Positions 10,661-22,812 of a DNA stretch of 64,000 nt are shown in pieces. Source of the stretch: Anabas testudineus. Taxonomy: Eukaryota; Chordata; Actinopteri; Anabantiformes; Anabantidae. The translations under genes and the position numbers were made by a program. The stretch lies in assembly GCF_900324465.2 (NCBI RefSeq), contig NC_046616.1, forward strand, positions 20,021,095 to 20,085,094. Reading direction: 5' to 3'. Numbering within the stretch: the first letter of the stretch is position 1; each line of letters starts with the position of its first letter. The notes under the pieces are model-generated. The model saw only the letters and a list, made by a program, of their open reading frames with translations. It was not told the origin of the DNA and made no database searches.

Positions 10661-13227
10661 ATGGGAGTAGAAATTGAAACCATAACTCCGGGAGACGGTG
10701 AGAATAGTCGCCGGTGCTTGTGAGCGCTACGCTCCGTGACATTGTGCGGGTGTTGGTTAATTATTATACTCTCTCTGTGTGTTTCTTTCTCCGTCTTTCA
10801 GGACGGACATTTCCGAAGAAGGGGCAGCGCGTCGTGGTGCACTATGTCGGTGAGTGAGGAGGCTGCAGCGGGGCAGCGGCTCCAGAAAGCGGCTCACACA
10901 TTTAGTTCCCATTCAGGCTTTAACTTTGACTGAACAGGCCCCGTTGACGCTGCTCGTTAGTTGTGTGTGAGCCTGTTGATGGTGAAGCAGGAGACAAAAC
11001 ACATATTAGAAACATGTAGCCGGAGCTAACTAACAGCGGTCGCTTGTGTTTATAGGTAGCGCTGCAGCTAACGTCCAGTGTGCTGTGAAAACAGGTTGTC
11101 AGCTCGGCCAGCGCCGGCTGAACCGGACTTTTAGTCGCTGAGTTGTATCATTAACTCCACAATTTAAGAAAGACGAGGCTATTTGTGGAGCTAACGGTAC
11201 CATAGCTGCTGTCAGCCACCGACCGGAAGCTCTCCCGGACTCAGGATGCTAGTCGGCTAACGCTAGTGCTCAGCTGCTCGGTGCAGACAGTGATGAAGCG
11301 TAACGTAGTTCATGTTACTCACGTACTGTTCGTAGAGGGACTGCACATTAGCTACCTGAGTGTTTTCACTTTACCTTACAGTGTGCTCCCCCTGCACTTG
11401 AATTAAAATGTTACATCAAAAACGCACTGTATAAGCTTAGAAAATACAAAACAACACCCCTTACAATGAGGCAGTGAGCACTGAGGGGCCCTGGCTCTAC
11501 AGCTGTTCTCAGTCCACACTAGGTGAAGTTTGGTTCTTGATGATTCACTTACTTTTGATGTCAACATTGTCTACATTTCCTTGTTATGACACTAGACCAT
11601 GAAAAATGCAATTGGTGCATGTGCAAAACAGGAATTTGTGTATCAAAATTAGTTTACTAGTCTTTCTCTAGTAAGCTGATTTCTTAAGTGTCACGTAAAT
11701 GGGAAACCTGGTTACTGTAATCGGGGTAGGAGATTAGAGAAACATGATTTCTCCCAGAGAACTCAGATTACTGTGCTATGGAAACATGTACCCAGGTTTC
11801 TACTTGGCTTTTTACAAGAGCGCATGTGCTTAACAAAGGCTGCTGACACCCACCACACTACTACTATCAGATTTGAAGTGTATCTAGATATATCTAGAGA
11901 TCATTACACAGAGCGATGATCTTTTGTAAATAGGAGCCCTGCCTGTCTGTTGCTGTGTGTGTGTGTGTGTGTCTCACAGCACTGTCAGCCACCTCCCCCA
12001 ACAAACATATAAAAAAAGAGACTGGGTAGCTGTCTCCTCTGTCTCTTCCAAAATCAGGCAAGGGCAGAGGAGAAATCAGATTACTCTTTTGCAGCATGTA
12101 TCCTCCGATTACCCGAGAAACCTGGTTACTTGAGTGCATGTGAAAGCACTGCAGGTCACTCAGAAAAAATCGAGTGACGCCCAGAAGCACAGGTCATAGA
12201 TTCAAGCTGTATAGTGAGAGAAGATGCTGCTTCCAGACTTGTTTTCTTTTTTTAATTTTGTGTGTTTGTGTTTTGGAGCAGAATGACGGCGCAGCAAGCG
12301 AATATACAACAGAGCTTCTTATTACTTTGTAAAAGGGCTGAATAAAAAAAAAAAAACACAGTGGAAAGTGACTTAGACTTATTCTAGCCACTTTGTGTTA
12401 GTTTCAGTTTTAGTTGGACTGGGCCTGTTGATGCATTTTTTTGAACAGCTATCCTCAGTCCTGGATATAGGAAAGTGGAACAACTCAGGGTATTTATGTT
12501 GTGATACAATTAGGATAGGATCTAACTATCTTCCTGTATCTTAATTCTGATCAGGCACGCTGGCAGATGGAAAGGTGTTTGACTCTTCGCGGACCCGGGG
12601 TAAACCATTCAAATTCAAGATTGGACACCAGGAGGTTATTCGTGGTTGGGAAGAAGGAGTAGCTCAGGTGAGGAGGCGCCTTTTGCATTGACAGTCAGCA
12701 CTCTGTATAGTTTACTAGTCCATTCATAACTGTTGTCATCTAATACAAGAGTACTGTAATAAATCCTCTTTTATGAAAGTGATAATGTCCAGTTTTAGTT
12801 GAAACCACAATCATTTGAAAGATGTAATTTGTGCTGTTGTTGAACTGTTCTGTTACTTAACTTAGACTTGAGAAGCATCTTTTTACTTTTATTTGTATGA
12901 ACACATTAACAGTGTGTGTTAACACTGTGTGTTACTATTTCACGAGAACAGTGTCGGGGACGCTGAAATTAATGTGATGTGAAGATGTCTGTTTGGGATG
13001 GGTGAAATATAAAGTTGTTGTTTTTTCATTATTGCATGGCATTGTAGAGACAAAACAAATAAGCTGAAACTGTAACCTGTCCAACTCCCTCACAGATGAG
13101 TGTAGGTCAGCGGGCAAAGCTGATTTGCTCACCAGACTATGCCTATGGCAGCAAAGGGCACCCAGGGATCATCCCACCAAACGCCACTCTGACCTTCGAT
13201 GTGGAGCTGCTTGGTCTGGAAGCCTGA
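10661..13227 (+). CDS. fkbp1a: FKBP12 peptidyl-prolyl cis-trans isomerase
   Basis: Four exons: 10661-10697, 10802-10849, 12555-12667, 13096-13227, GT-AG with matching phases, giving 109 residues against 108 for human FKBP12. FKBP12 is a small cytosolic proline isomerase that binds FK506 and rapamycin, ryanodine receptors and the TGF-beta type I receptor (family knowledge). The whole chain is the FKBP fold. Ligand-pocket residues are present: Tyr in VHYVG, FD in VFDSSR, the VIRGW segment, [11 protein letters not shown] and the final Phe in LTFDVELL. Human FKBP1A has [13 protein letters not shown] where FKBP1B has Phe and Ala changes; this protein has the FKBP1A form, and snph next door also fits FKBP1A. 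Human Cys22 is Val here. Polyadenylation signals lie at 13445, 13916 and 14015, suggesting alternative 3' ends. Teleosts carry two fkbp1a copies (aa and ab); which one this is cannot be told. Confidence 0.95.
11671..12155. mobile_element. MITE-like DNA repeat, copy A (in fkbp1a intron 2)
   Basis: Shares several blocks with a second copy at about 50513-50740: CTGATTTCTTAAGTGTCACG near 11676, TTTTACAAGAGCGCATGTGC near 11810 and ATCATTACACAGAGCGATG near 11900. Its right end (AACCTGGTTACTTGAGTGCATG near 12120-12141) is the reverse complement of the start of copy B (CATGCACTTAAGTAACCAGG), which suggests terminal inverted repeats of a non-autonomous DNA transposon. It holds a short (TG)n run at 11955-11973. 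Superfamily not determined. Confidence 0.55.
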
Positions 13228-16200
13228 AACTTGTGCACTCTCTTTGTTGAATTCCACTCAGATTTTCAGGGTGAGATATTTTAATCATTTGAACAATGAA
13301 CCTGATTGTGTGCTCTATGTACAGTGTAGTTCTAGAGTAAGGACATAAGTCGTTATTTTACCCAACAGTAAAGCCTTTTTAGCACATGCATACATTTAAT
13401 CGTGACTGGGCATTTGCTAATTAGCCACTGATGTTTATTGTGGAAATAAAGAGTTTAGTCTTCATATCCTATATTTCTCTCTTAATCACAGCACTAAGAC
13501 GATTCTTCTTTTCATGGCAGGTTGACTCCTATCTCGGGAACATGGAGGGAAAGTGTCAACAGATGATTCCTGCTCTTGATTCCTGCATAGGACCTTTGTC
13601 TATAGCTTCACTAGTTCACCCTCGTTTCCATTTAGATACAAATAATGTTCCACTTGCTTTAAAGCTGTGTCCTTCATATTATACTTCTGATTTCATACAG
13701 TAATAAGTCATAGGCCATCCCATCCCATGTATTTTGTAATGTTCTGTTGTGTGTATTTTTTATGGTGGTTTTTTTTTTTCTTGACTTAAAATTCTTTGCC
13801 ATCAGGACCAGGTTTTAGATCATAAGTACTGAATCAATCTCATTCCTGTGGCTCTGTGGCCTTTTACACTAAAATTGTATTGATTGCGGGTAATGAGTTA
13901 TCTTGGAAAAATAAGAATAAATTGTTGTTTGACATGATGCTATTTCTATGAATTACCTTTGTGGTACTTGTTACTGGGAGAAAAGATGGAATACATTATA
14001 ACCAGGGATTCATGAATAAAGCACATTATTGCCATGAGCAGCCTACAGGTCTCTGCAGATGTAGAATCTTTCTTTGTCTACGCTGCAGCAACAGCTCTTA
14101 ATTGTAAGTGAAACATTTGGAGAAACGATTTTTTCTTCTTTTTTTTTTTTAAGTCAAACGAATGTGGGGAGAATATTTGGTATCTGTGAAACGGTTTCTG
14201 AATTTGCATGATAAGCTCCCCTACAAAGTCTTGTAGGCATATGTTGGGGTTTGCGAATATCTTCATTTGAAGGAGTTGTGTGTAACAAGCTGTGGATGTT
14301 GTAAAAGGTCTGTTCCTTACTCTGAACACATTAAAAGAGTAATTTTAACATTAACTGTTTCTTTTTTCCTTTTCTTGGATAACAAATAATTGAAATAACA
14401 AGTAGAAGGAGAAGTGATATGACAAGCAATTAAAAATCTAGACGCACATGAAGTCAATACAATTGCTCTGATAGTCCTAAAATGTTGACACATTAAATAA
14501 TGTGATGCAACCTCAAACTGAATCATTGCTTAATAACTAAAACCATGTCGGAGGCATCTCTAGAAATGAAAGCACTCTCCTTTTTGCAATGGTATCGCTT
14601 GTAGTTTCAGTTTAAGCATTTCAGCCAACACAGAACCATTTATAGGACAGTAAACTGTGATACATACTGAACACCCTTATTATAAAATGCAATTAAGTGG
14701 TATAACAGCAACCTACACTAGAGTAAAAATGAGACGTTTGCTACATTCATATATGCAGGATAAAGCATGATATATCTCTAAAATCCCACTATATTTTATG
14801 CCTCTACGTGGATACAAATCACTCGCACCATGAGCACTGATGCATCCCCACTAACACCTCTAGTCTTAACAGTCTGTGTGGTCACAGAACTAGTTTCCAC
14901 TTGTTTTCGCTCCATCTGACTAAGTTGGTGCTCAGAGAACTCTGAGCTCATTTCTGGATGCTACAGCAGACTGTGCAAAGTGACAAAGGTTTCCTGAACT
15001 ACTCCTGAGCCCGTGTGCCTTTATTCATCATGGCAGCCTGATGGCTTCTCATGCAATGTCGCCTGAGGGCTCGAAGATCACACACCTTCAGTACGGTTTC
15101 TGCTCTCTGCCTTTACACAGAGGTTTTCTAAATATTTTAATATTATGTACTACAGAACGTGAGAGACCTACATTCTTTGTTGTTTTGCATTGAGTAATAT
15201 ACTTTATATATTTGGCTTGAAGTGACCCATAAGCCATCTTTGTTAGGGAAGACTGAGCCTTTGATAGAGGCTCATTTTCTACTCAGTTAACCTGCTAATT
15301 GTAATCATCCAGATTGCCTCCTTTTTTTGAATGTGTTGCATGCATCAAATTTTAAATTTGCTTATATTTACAGAAAATGAGATTGGTCCGTGAAAAGCAT
15401 GAACATCTTTTCTCTGCATCTTTGTCAGATTAATAAAGATTCAAATGAACTGAAAATCCACATTTTAGAAAAGGTCTAAACTGTTCATGAAGCAAGGTTT
15501 TGTCTGTCACTTTAATAGATGCTCACAGGATACGTTTATGAATTATCAACTAATCAATGAAGTGAACAAAACTGTTAATTCAAGTCCTTTATTATTCAGC
15601 TGTGTGGATCACAATTAAAAGTTTATCTCTTAAAACCTTCATGAAAATATGCAGAGACACAACAAGACTGTGGCCTTTCAGGACTGGAGCAGTTGATGTC
15701 AGGTACATATTAATGCTCAGCTCACACATCTGCCTCAAGTCTTTATTTTTCAATCCCAACTCCAACAAAAGCTGTGTTGCTGAAAAGCTCCAAGCACAGC
15801 ACCTTGATTTTCTTTCGAAACAATCTAGGATTTGTGTAAATGTAACTCAGTCATGACTCGAGTCTTGTTTTCTTTCATTCTTTCATAAAATAAACATTTT
15901 TATAAAATCTTTATCCAGGAGATGGGTCGTGTAAATCTAGGGAGGGGCTTTTTGATTCAAGCAAAAGAGCCTAACTAAACAATGGCTTACATGCACATTG
16001 CAATAAAGAGAAACACTTAAACTGCCGGCAGTAGCAGTAGATCTAATTACGGATTTAATAATGTACAACTAGTTCATTTACCTTCAAAGCAAGGCATGAC
16101 CAGAAATCACAAGGTTCATCATGTAAAATCTAAACATCTAGAAGAGATATCCCACACATGGCAGATGACTTAAGTGGAATAAAGGAAAGTCAGCACGGTT

Positions 16201-16246
16201 GTGTCTGTGCCTACAGAGGTTGGGAGTTGTGTTCTTTTTTTGTCTC
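13228..16246. other. Convergent 3' ends of fkbp1a (+) and snph (-)
   Basis: No coding exon seen. Holds the fkbp1a 3' UTR with AATAAA at 13445-13450, 13916-13921 and 14015-14020, a further AATAAA on + at 15432-15437, and on the minus strand AATAAA (TTTATT at 15588-15593), a good candidate end for the snph transcript, giving it a 3' UTR of about 650 bp. Confidence 0.5.
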
Positions 16247-18630
16247 TCAAATCGCTGTTGTTCCGTTCATGCTGGTGGGCCTGCGTCCGCTGCCTGCTCC
16301 CTGGCGGCGCAGTGAGTGGAGGGCCACAGCACAGCAGCCTCTCAGCAGGGACCCAATATGATACACAGGCAAGACCTCCTGTGGTGCCCCTCGACACAGC
16401 CATGCCACAGTTGGGACAACCGGCATTGTCAAAGCCAAAAGGTCTACGAGGAAGTACCTGCTCCAGTGGCAGAGCTGCGGGGAACGCCCGCCTTCACTGG
16501 CTCCTTCGGTTTCCTCCTCGTTGTTCTCTTCTGTGTCTACTACCACTAGAGCTTCCTGCCTCAGTGGAAGGGGAGCTATAGGGAGGGGCTGGCAGGTGTA
16601 GGGCTCAGCTGGCATCTTTGGTACCTCCTCTGATTTCTCGGGGGTTAGTGGTTCTATACTGTATGAATTCTCAGGAAGGGACACCAGAGGTAAAGACGAT
16701 GGAAACGCATGTGGCTCTAACGGGGTGCTGTCTGCTGCTAAGGAAATCACACTTAACTCTTCAGCAGCGCTCTCCTCACACAGCCAGGTCATGGTGGGGC
16801 TGCAGGCTTGAGAGCGGACTTCTGGCTTCTTCTTTTCCCCAGGAGAAGGAATGGGGATAGGATCAGTGACAGGGACAGCAGGGGACGCCGCTGTCACAGG
16901 AGCCTCCTCCTGAGGCAAGTGCAGGAACAAGTGATGATGGGGGAGGTAGGTGTGTCCACTGCACCTGCAGCTGCTACTGAGACTGTGGCAGGAATGTGAG
17001 ACTGGCAACACAGTCCCCCCGCTGCACAGCCTTTCGTAGGTGGAAGAGCGTGGCACAGCTGGGGGGCCCCGGAGGTGGCCCTTTGGCGGCAGCTGCTCTG
17101 ATAGGAGGGCTGCCTCCAATAGCAGATGTGTTTGTCCCCCTGGGCGAGATACCCCGCTCGCCTCAGGAGCTTTTGAGCTGCGCTCCAGCTGCAGAGCCTC
17201 GTTGCTCAGTTGGTGGTAGGTGGCGCTGCGGCTCAAAGTGCTGGCTGGGGAACAGCCACAGGAGCGCGACCTCCCCACTGGCCGAGCTCCCTGCAATCCT
17301 GAGTATGGCTTGTGGTCGTTGGGGTCTTGTTCACGGAAACCAAGGTTGGACCTCACTGACTCTACCACCCCCTGGAGGTGCTGGATCTCCTTGCGGGCCT
17401 CTTTTAGGGCTAACTGTGCCTCCACACGGTGGCATTCCTCTTCTATCCAGTCCTCTTGCATCCTGTACAACTGGTTCCTCAACTCATCTATTTCACAGTC
17501 CCTATAAAGTAATAAAGAATATGGACAATTGCACAAATATGGTAGTTTAGTCCACAGGATATCTAATGTAACTCAGAACAAATGATGGTGTAACCACCAA
17601 CAAGACACTAGAGCTGATGTATGAAGAGGTTTACCTGTGTTGCAGTCTTTCCACATTCTCCCTCAGCCTGGCTCGCAGATGTCGTATGCACACCTCCTTC
17701 TGCTGAAGGGGTGTAAGGTACTGCTCTGGAGTCGGGGGCCTGATCCCATGGTTGTCACTGCAGGCTGTGTGCTTTACCTGACGCCTGAATCAACACACAC
17801 ACTCAACACTATGAAGTGACTATTGTATGTTTCTTGTTTGCAAGTCACAGAGCTCAGTTACAACACATAAAACCACCGTGGATTTTACCTTTCTGTGCTC
17901 AGGAGTGTGTTTTTCTCAAAATCCATTCAGGAGTGATTTGCACAAAGTCTGTCTTCACACAAGAAGCAAATTAAACTAAATGGCCTCGGAGGCAGTCAAC
18001 AACGTCACAGCATATAATGTTGCTAATCCAGTAGCCCTGCATTAAACCTTTAGTATAGCTCAAAGCAACTTGTTTGTGTTGGCTTTGGTGTTTGTGGTTT
18101 TGATTAATTTCATTGCATCTTACTGAAGCGTGTTTCTAATATTGTCCATCTCCATTTAAATAAATAGGAGCAGACAAGAAGAGAAGCTGAGAGGCACTGG
18201 AGTCTCAGCTGGTGACCTCGCTGGAAGAGGTCACCAGTCCATCGCAGGGTTTATACCCACAGTTCAGTCCGTTACACTCACAGCCTCCAGCTTACAGGCT
18301 GTAAATGTCACCTTCCTTTTACCACAGAATTTTATCATCAGTATCGTACCTGGGTGTGCTAGGATATGTCCGGGCTGTGGGGCTCCCCTCTGTTGGCCTA
18401 GCCCGACCAGGGTAGGTGTGGGTACTGGATGTATCGCTGTGGGAATATCGCCCACTTCCCCCACTGGTGCCAACAGAACGCCTTGTAGGGAGAGATAAGA
18501 TTATACTTATTTTTAATATGGTACGTCGTCACGATAGCTCATTGAACACAACATGTGAACAAAATATCTATAAGACGCAGCAGTACCTGCGCTGACCTGA
18601 GGACGGCTTTCGACTGGGTGTGAGAGACAT
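16247..18630 (-). CDS. snph: Syntaphilin (axonal mitochondrial anchor)
   Basis: Coding exons in transcript order: 18630-18587, 18481-18350, 17784-17635, 17501-16247; 526 residues, near the mammalian 494-538. Syntaphilin docks mitochondria to axonal microtubules and was first found as a syntaxin-1 binder (family knowledge). Visible parts: a Ser/Arg-rich N-terminus starting MSLTPSRKPSSGQRR; the invariant SDNHGIRPPTPEQYLTPLQQ and KEVCIRHLRARLREN; the central coiled coil with DCEIDELRNQLYRMQEDWIE and ECHRVEAQLALKEARKEI; a long poorly conserved Pro/Ser-rich middle; and the C-terminal outer-membrane anchor with HWSRYFLVDLLALTMPVVP, TVAWLCRG and GSLLRGCCAVALHSLRR. The last exon carries about four fifths of the protein. 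The ATG at 18630 is the first in frame of that exon. It lies tail-to-tail with fkbp1a and head-to-tail behind rad21l1, as on human 20p13. Extra 5' non-coding exons further right are likely. Confidence 0.95.
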
Positions 18631-19471
18631 TGATGTACAACAGACCTCTGACCTCTCCGCTGCCGTCACTACAGAAGGATGCTGGACGCCTTCACAGCTG
18701 GACTGTAGCTACAGACTACAGAAGCAGGAAGGCAGGTGAGAACAACCTGAAACTAAATATATTACAAAGCAACTGACGACTCTCATAAAGGAACACAGGA
18801 GGCACAACACAACCCAGTGAATAACAGCAAATGAATAATGTTTCCTCCAAAGTGGAGCATACTGCATGTGGTCATTATGTGCTTCTTTACTGGAAGTCAG
18901 AGACAATACTCTGACTGTAACCCTAATTAAAAACAGTCTAGTCCAGCAGCAAATAAAGCCTCCTTTCTCTGCTGACGCATGGGGAACACAGTGAGTTCAC
19001 AGTGCGTGCAGCTGCCTTTCTGTGAGCTGCAGAGCTTCAAATAAACTGCTGTCAAAAGGCTAAATACAAATTGGCCATTTGGTGGGGGTTTGTTTTTTTC
19101 TTTCTTTCCAGCACCATTAGTTCCATTTTGTCAGTTTAACACAGCCAAGAACCTAAATGCAAGAAAATGACAGAGAAACTAAGAATGTGACTCTAGTTTT
19201 GGTCCAAATCACAGTACTGACCTATAAAACATCCAGTTTTAATTCTGCACTGTAAAAACCATCTCACTGACAGGTGCCGTGACCTCAGTGACCTCAGTGA
19301 CACAGCTACAAAAGTGCCTCAAAGTAGAAGAACCTGGACATTTAAACATTTTAGGAGTTTCTCTTGTAATCAGCTTGTTCTGTCATCACCTCCAGTCCAA
19401 GAGGAGCTCCGTCCTAAGCACAAAAATAAAAGGTGAGGACAAAATGTTCGCATCATCCAGGCCTGAAATAT

Positions 19472-19474
<3 letters not shown>

Positions 19475-19513
<39 letters not shown>
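19475..19513. repeat. (CA)n microsatellite
   Basis: Nineteen to twenty perfect CA units between snph and rad21l1; apparent open frames across it encode only Thr-His or Cys-Val repeats and are not genes. Confidence 0.95.
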
Positions 19514-19515
<2 letters not shown>

Positions 19516-20806
19516 GCGGCTGGATAAATCTCTGTAGTGGCTGCAGACACAACAGCAACGATACCGAACAGAAGATTACACATCAAAAAACGTGTCCTAT
19601 ATTTCAATTCTAGGACAACGAGACGAGAAATCTCACCTCCCTCCCCCATGTCTGTGCAACAAGTGGCGAGTACGGTGCTGGTGAGAAAGACGCAATCATC
19701 TTACGTAAGAGGCAGATACAGAGCTGTGACTGTGGAGGCGAGAGTCCAACTACTTGCACATGAGATGATCAGCTGATCAGGTTTTCCAGGATGAATATCA
19801 CATCCTGTCCTTCGCTAATCGTTCTGGTATTAAATCGCAGGCTTGGCCACATCTGTTGCCTACAATAAAGCGGTGTTAGATAAGCAGGCGGGTCTTGTCA
19901 CAGCAGCCAACATTAAAGTGTCCTCCTTAGTTTGTGTAAAAGCTCAGCTCTCTACATAGGTGTCCGATGGAGGACGGCTAACACCCCAGCTGCTACTTCA
20001 CGTAAGAGAAAACGCAGCCCGATCACTTCTGATAGAAGCTGCTGATCATCAGCCACAGTCCCGGAGATGTCCTACATACAGTTACTCACAGATTCAAAAC
20101 AGTCGTCACACACACACACAGCAACATGACACACTACCGTTTCGGCTGGTGGAAGTTGTGCATCGTACAAACGTCTCGGCTCCTGCCACACTTGACGCTG
20201 TCTGAACAGTCCCCGGTGGCCTGAGCAAGAGAAGATGCTGCTGCTGATGCTGATGAGAGTCCATCCTGCAGCCGTGGAGCCCGGAGATGAAATGAGGCGA
20301 CTGCGTCTGCTGCATCGGTGCTTCTTAAAGTGACAGGAGGAGATAATGATGCTGCTTTGGACCGGACCTGGCCGCTCGTTTGTTTTCATAGCTGGGATCA
20401 ACTGTGGTTTGGTGAGTGCAGTCATTGTGATCGATGTCCAGCTGGACTGTTCACAAAGTCATTCACTGACAAATACAAGTCACAGCCAGAGAAAAGATTG
20501 TTCCTACTTTTAGAAACACATCCAAAACAAATCAATTGTTGCATTTAGTTTAATATCATTCCCCATAAGAAAAAGAAAACAGAAGATATTTACAATTTCA
20601 GATTGACCTCAACTCTAAACTCTGCAGACTTTTTACAGAAGAAATGGGAGTGTCACTCAATTGTCTGTATCCTATAATGATATGATATGTTCTATCATAT
20701 TTAAATCTAGATAAAGCAGAGGAACACTTTAATACCATTTATACACAGGTTCTCCAAATATAACCACAAGAAGCCAATTCAAACTTAGTCGTCTTTCAAG
20801 CTATTC

Positions 20807-20808
<2 letters not shown>

Positions 20809-20860
<52 letters not shown>
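20809..20860. repeat. (AT)n microsatellite
   Basis: About 26 perfect AT units, self-complementary, between snph and rad21l1. Unlike the palindrome at 22696, the unique flanks here are not inverted copies of each other. Confidence 0.95.
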
Positions 20861-20866
<6 letters not shown>

Positions 20867-21948
20867 CCCATTAGAATGAAAAGCTTGATATGAATCGAGG
20901 GTCATGTCCCAAACATCAGTGAAACTAAATTTCTCTGTAGAAGAATAAAATATTTATGTTTTGTAAATATTCAGTGTTTTAGTGCTTCTTATAAAGAATA
21001 ACTATTTTACTCCACTGAACGGAGAACATTAAATAGATACTTTTTAAAATGAACAACTAATTGCTGTTAGCCAACAATGTCGTAACATCTGCCCTTTAAG
21101 GTGTTTATTTGCTAAATTTACAAGTAGTTCAAATGACACCTGGTGCATTTAGTGTGTTACATACAGATGGTCGCTCTTGAGAAGTTTTACTCATGAGTGT
21201 GAGAAGTTTGCAATAAATAGAAAAAGAAATGGTCTAAGAAAAGCTGCATGTTGCTGATGTAACAATAAAAATATAAATAAAGGATCCGGGAGATCACCAC
21301 TTAAAATGTTTAGATATGTGAAACCCATATGCTGCCAGATACTAATGTCAGGTACCTTCATGTATACCTTTCCCATTTCTCACAAATATAGTGCCAAAAA
21401 CAAGCACAACAAATATGTTGTGTATGTATGTATGTAACTTTTACGACACACATAACATACACATGGTTTCTGCAGGATTATAAAGTCAAGAAGAAAGAAC
21501 CTTTTAATAGCAAAGGCATCTCATGGCTGTTTATCATAGTGGCCAAACTATACAAGTTTAATGGAAAATCTGAAGGAAGGATATGGACCTTCACGTTTTC
21601 GCAGAACTTCCCATAAGTTTATCACAATAACTAACATCAATGTAACCTAAGTAAACAGCAAAGAGTGTGGATCAAATGAAATCAAATTTTAAAATTGAAT
21701 TATATTTTCAAGCAAAAGATTCATTACCTAATTTTAGATGCTACCCTCAAAGGACTTTCTTGAGACTTTGCAAGACCTGCAGACACCACCATAACATGTG
21801 CAACATATAATCAAGTAATATCTTTCTGTTCAACATCTATTTTACAGGCTACTATAGATTTCAGCTTCTTTTGCTACTGTAGTGAGTCAAACCACGACTG
21901 CAACTCATTCATAAACCTAACCTGTAGCTTTATGAAGGTGATTTCTTT

Positions 21949-22147
21949 TTACTCATTATAGAACTGAGGTCCAGGGGAGACAAAGATGTCCTCATAGGGA
22001 GCACTCTGGTGTAGGTGGACGGCCTTTTGTTTTTTAAGGACCAGGAGACAGAAGAAAGTGGTTGCAGCCTGCAAGCGAGTGCTCCCTTCACAGAGTGTCT
22101 GCAGGCTAAACATGGTGTCACTGTTGCTCTGGCAGACGCAGACGCAG

Positions 22148-22210
<63 letters not shown>

Positions 22211-22722
22211 AGAATTTAATTTCCAAACAGTTCAGGGCAGTCCCTTATCCTGCCCCAATCTGCTCACTTTTGAATCCCTCTCCACTGTGGTTATAGATTT
22301 TGTACTATTTAATATTAAGTGAAACGAGGACACTGCCTGTGACATGGGCATGCAGACTTAGAAGTTAATTACATGTTTGATGGGACAGTTGGCGTTCCAG
22401 TGATATAAATATCTGAACATTTATTTTTAGGTTCTTACTTTCAGAGTGTTCAGAAGCTTCTTTGCCCGCCTGGTCATCCTCTTCTCCTCAAGGTCCTGGG
22501 TGTCCAGGATAGACTGCAGGTTAGAGAGGGATAGTGGGCACATGACCAAGTCAGCATGGGAAATTAACAGCCACCATCTGTCAAACACTGCTAGACTGTA
22601 GCCTGTCCAAGGTACCGTCCATTATTAGCTCACTTTTATATAAAAGTCAGTGAAATCTGGAGTCTGACAGATGTGTGTGTGTGTGTGTGTGTGTGAGTTG
22701 CAAATGAAGAATAAAGAGTGAA

Positions 22723-22812
<90 letters not shown>

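Larger units (their letters stand above)
18631..21948. other. snph upstream region and rad21l1 3' flank
   Basis: No coding exon recognised. GC-richer, CpG-containing DNA at about 19960-20330 may be a distal snph promoter or non-coding first exon. Toward the right end lies the rad21l1 3' UTR; a minus-strand AATAAA (TTTATT at 21104-21109) is one candidate polyadenylation signal. Two microsatellites are listed separately. Confidence 0.4.

Noticed and set aside
16996-17550. 184-codon open frame on + inside snph
   Set aside because: Antisense shadow of the GC-rich last snph exon; no family resemblance and no splice or promoter context.
20809-20860. A second palindromic AT-rich repeat
   Set aside because: Only the (AT)n tract is self-complementary; the unique flanks are not inverted copies, unlike 22696-22839.
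21930-22296. Open frames on both strands of 84-98 codons across the (CA)n repeat
   Set aside because: Most of their length is Cys-Val or His-Thr repeat from the microsatellite. The genuine coding part is the terminal rad21l1 exon at 21949-22128.
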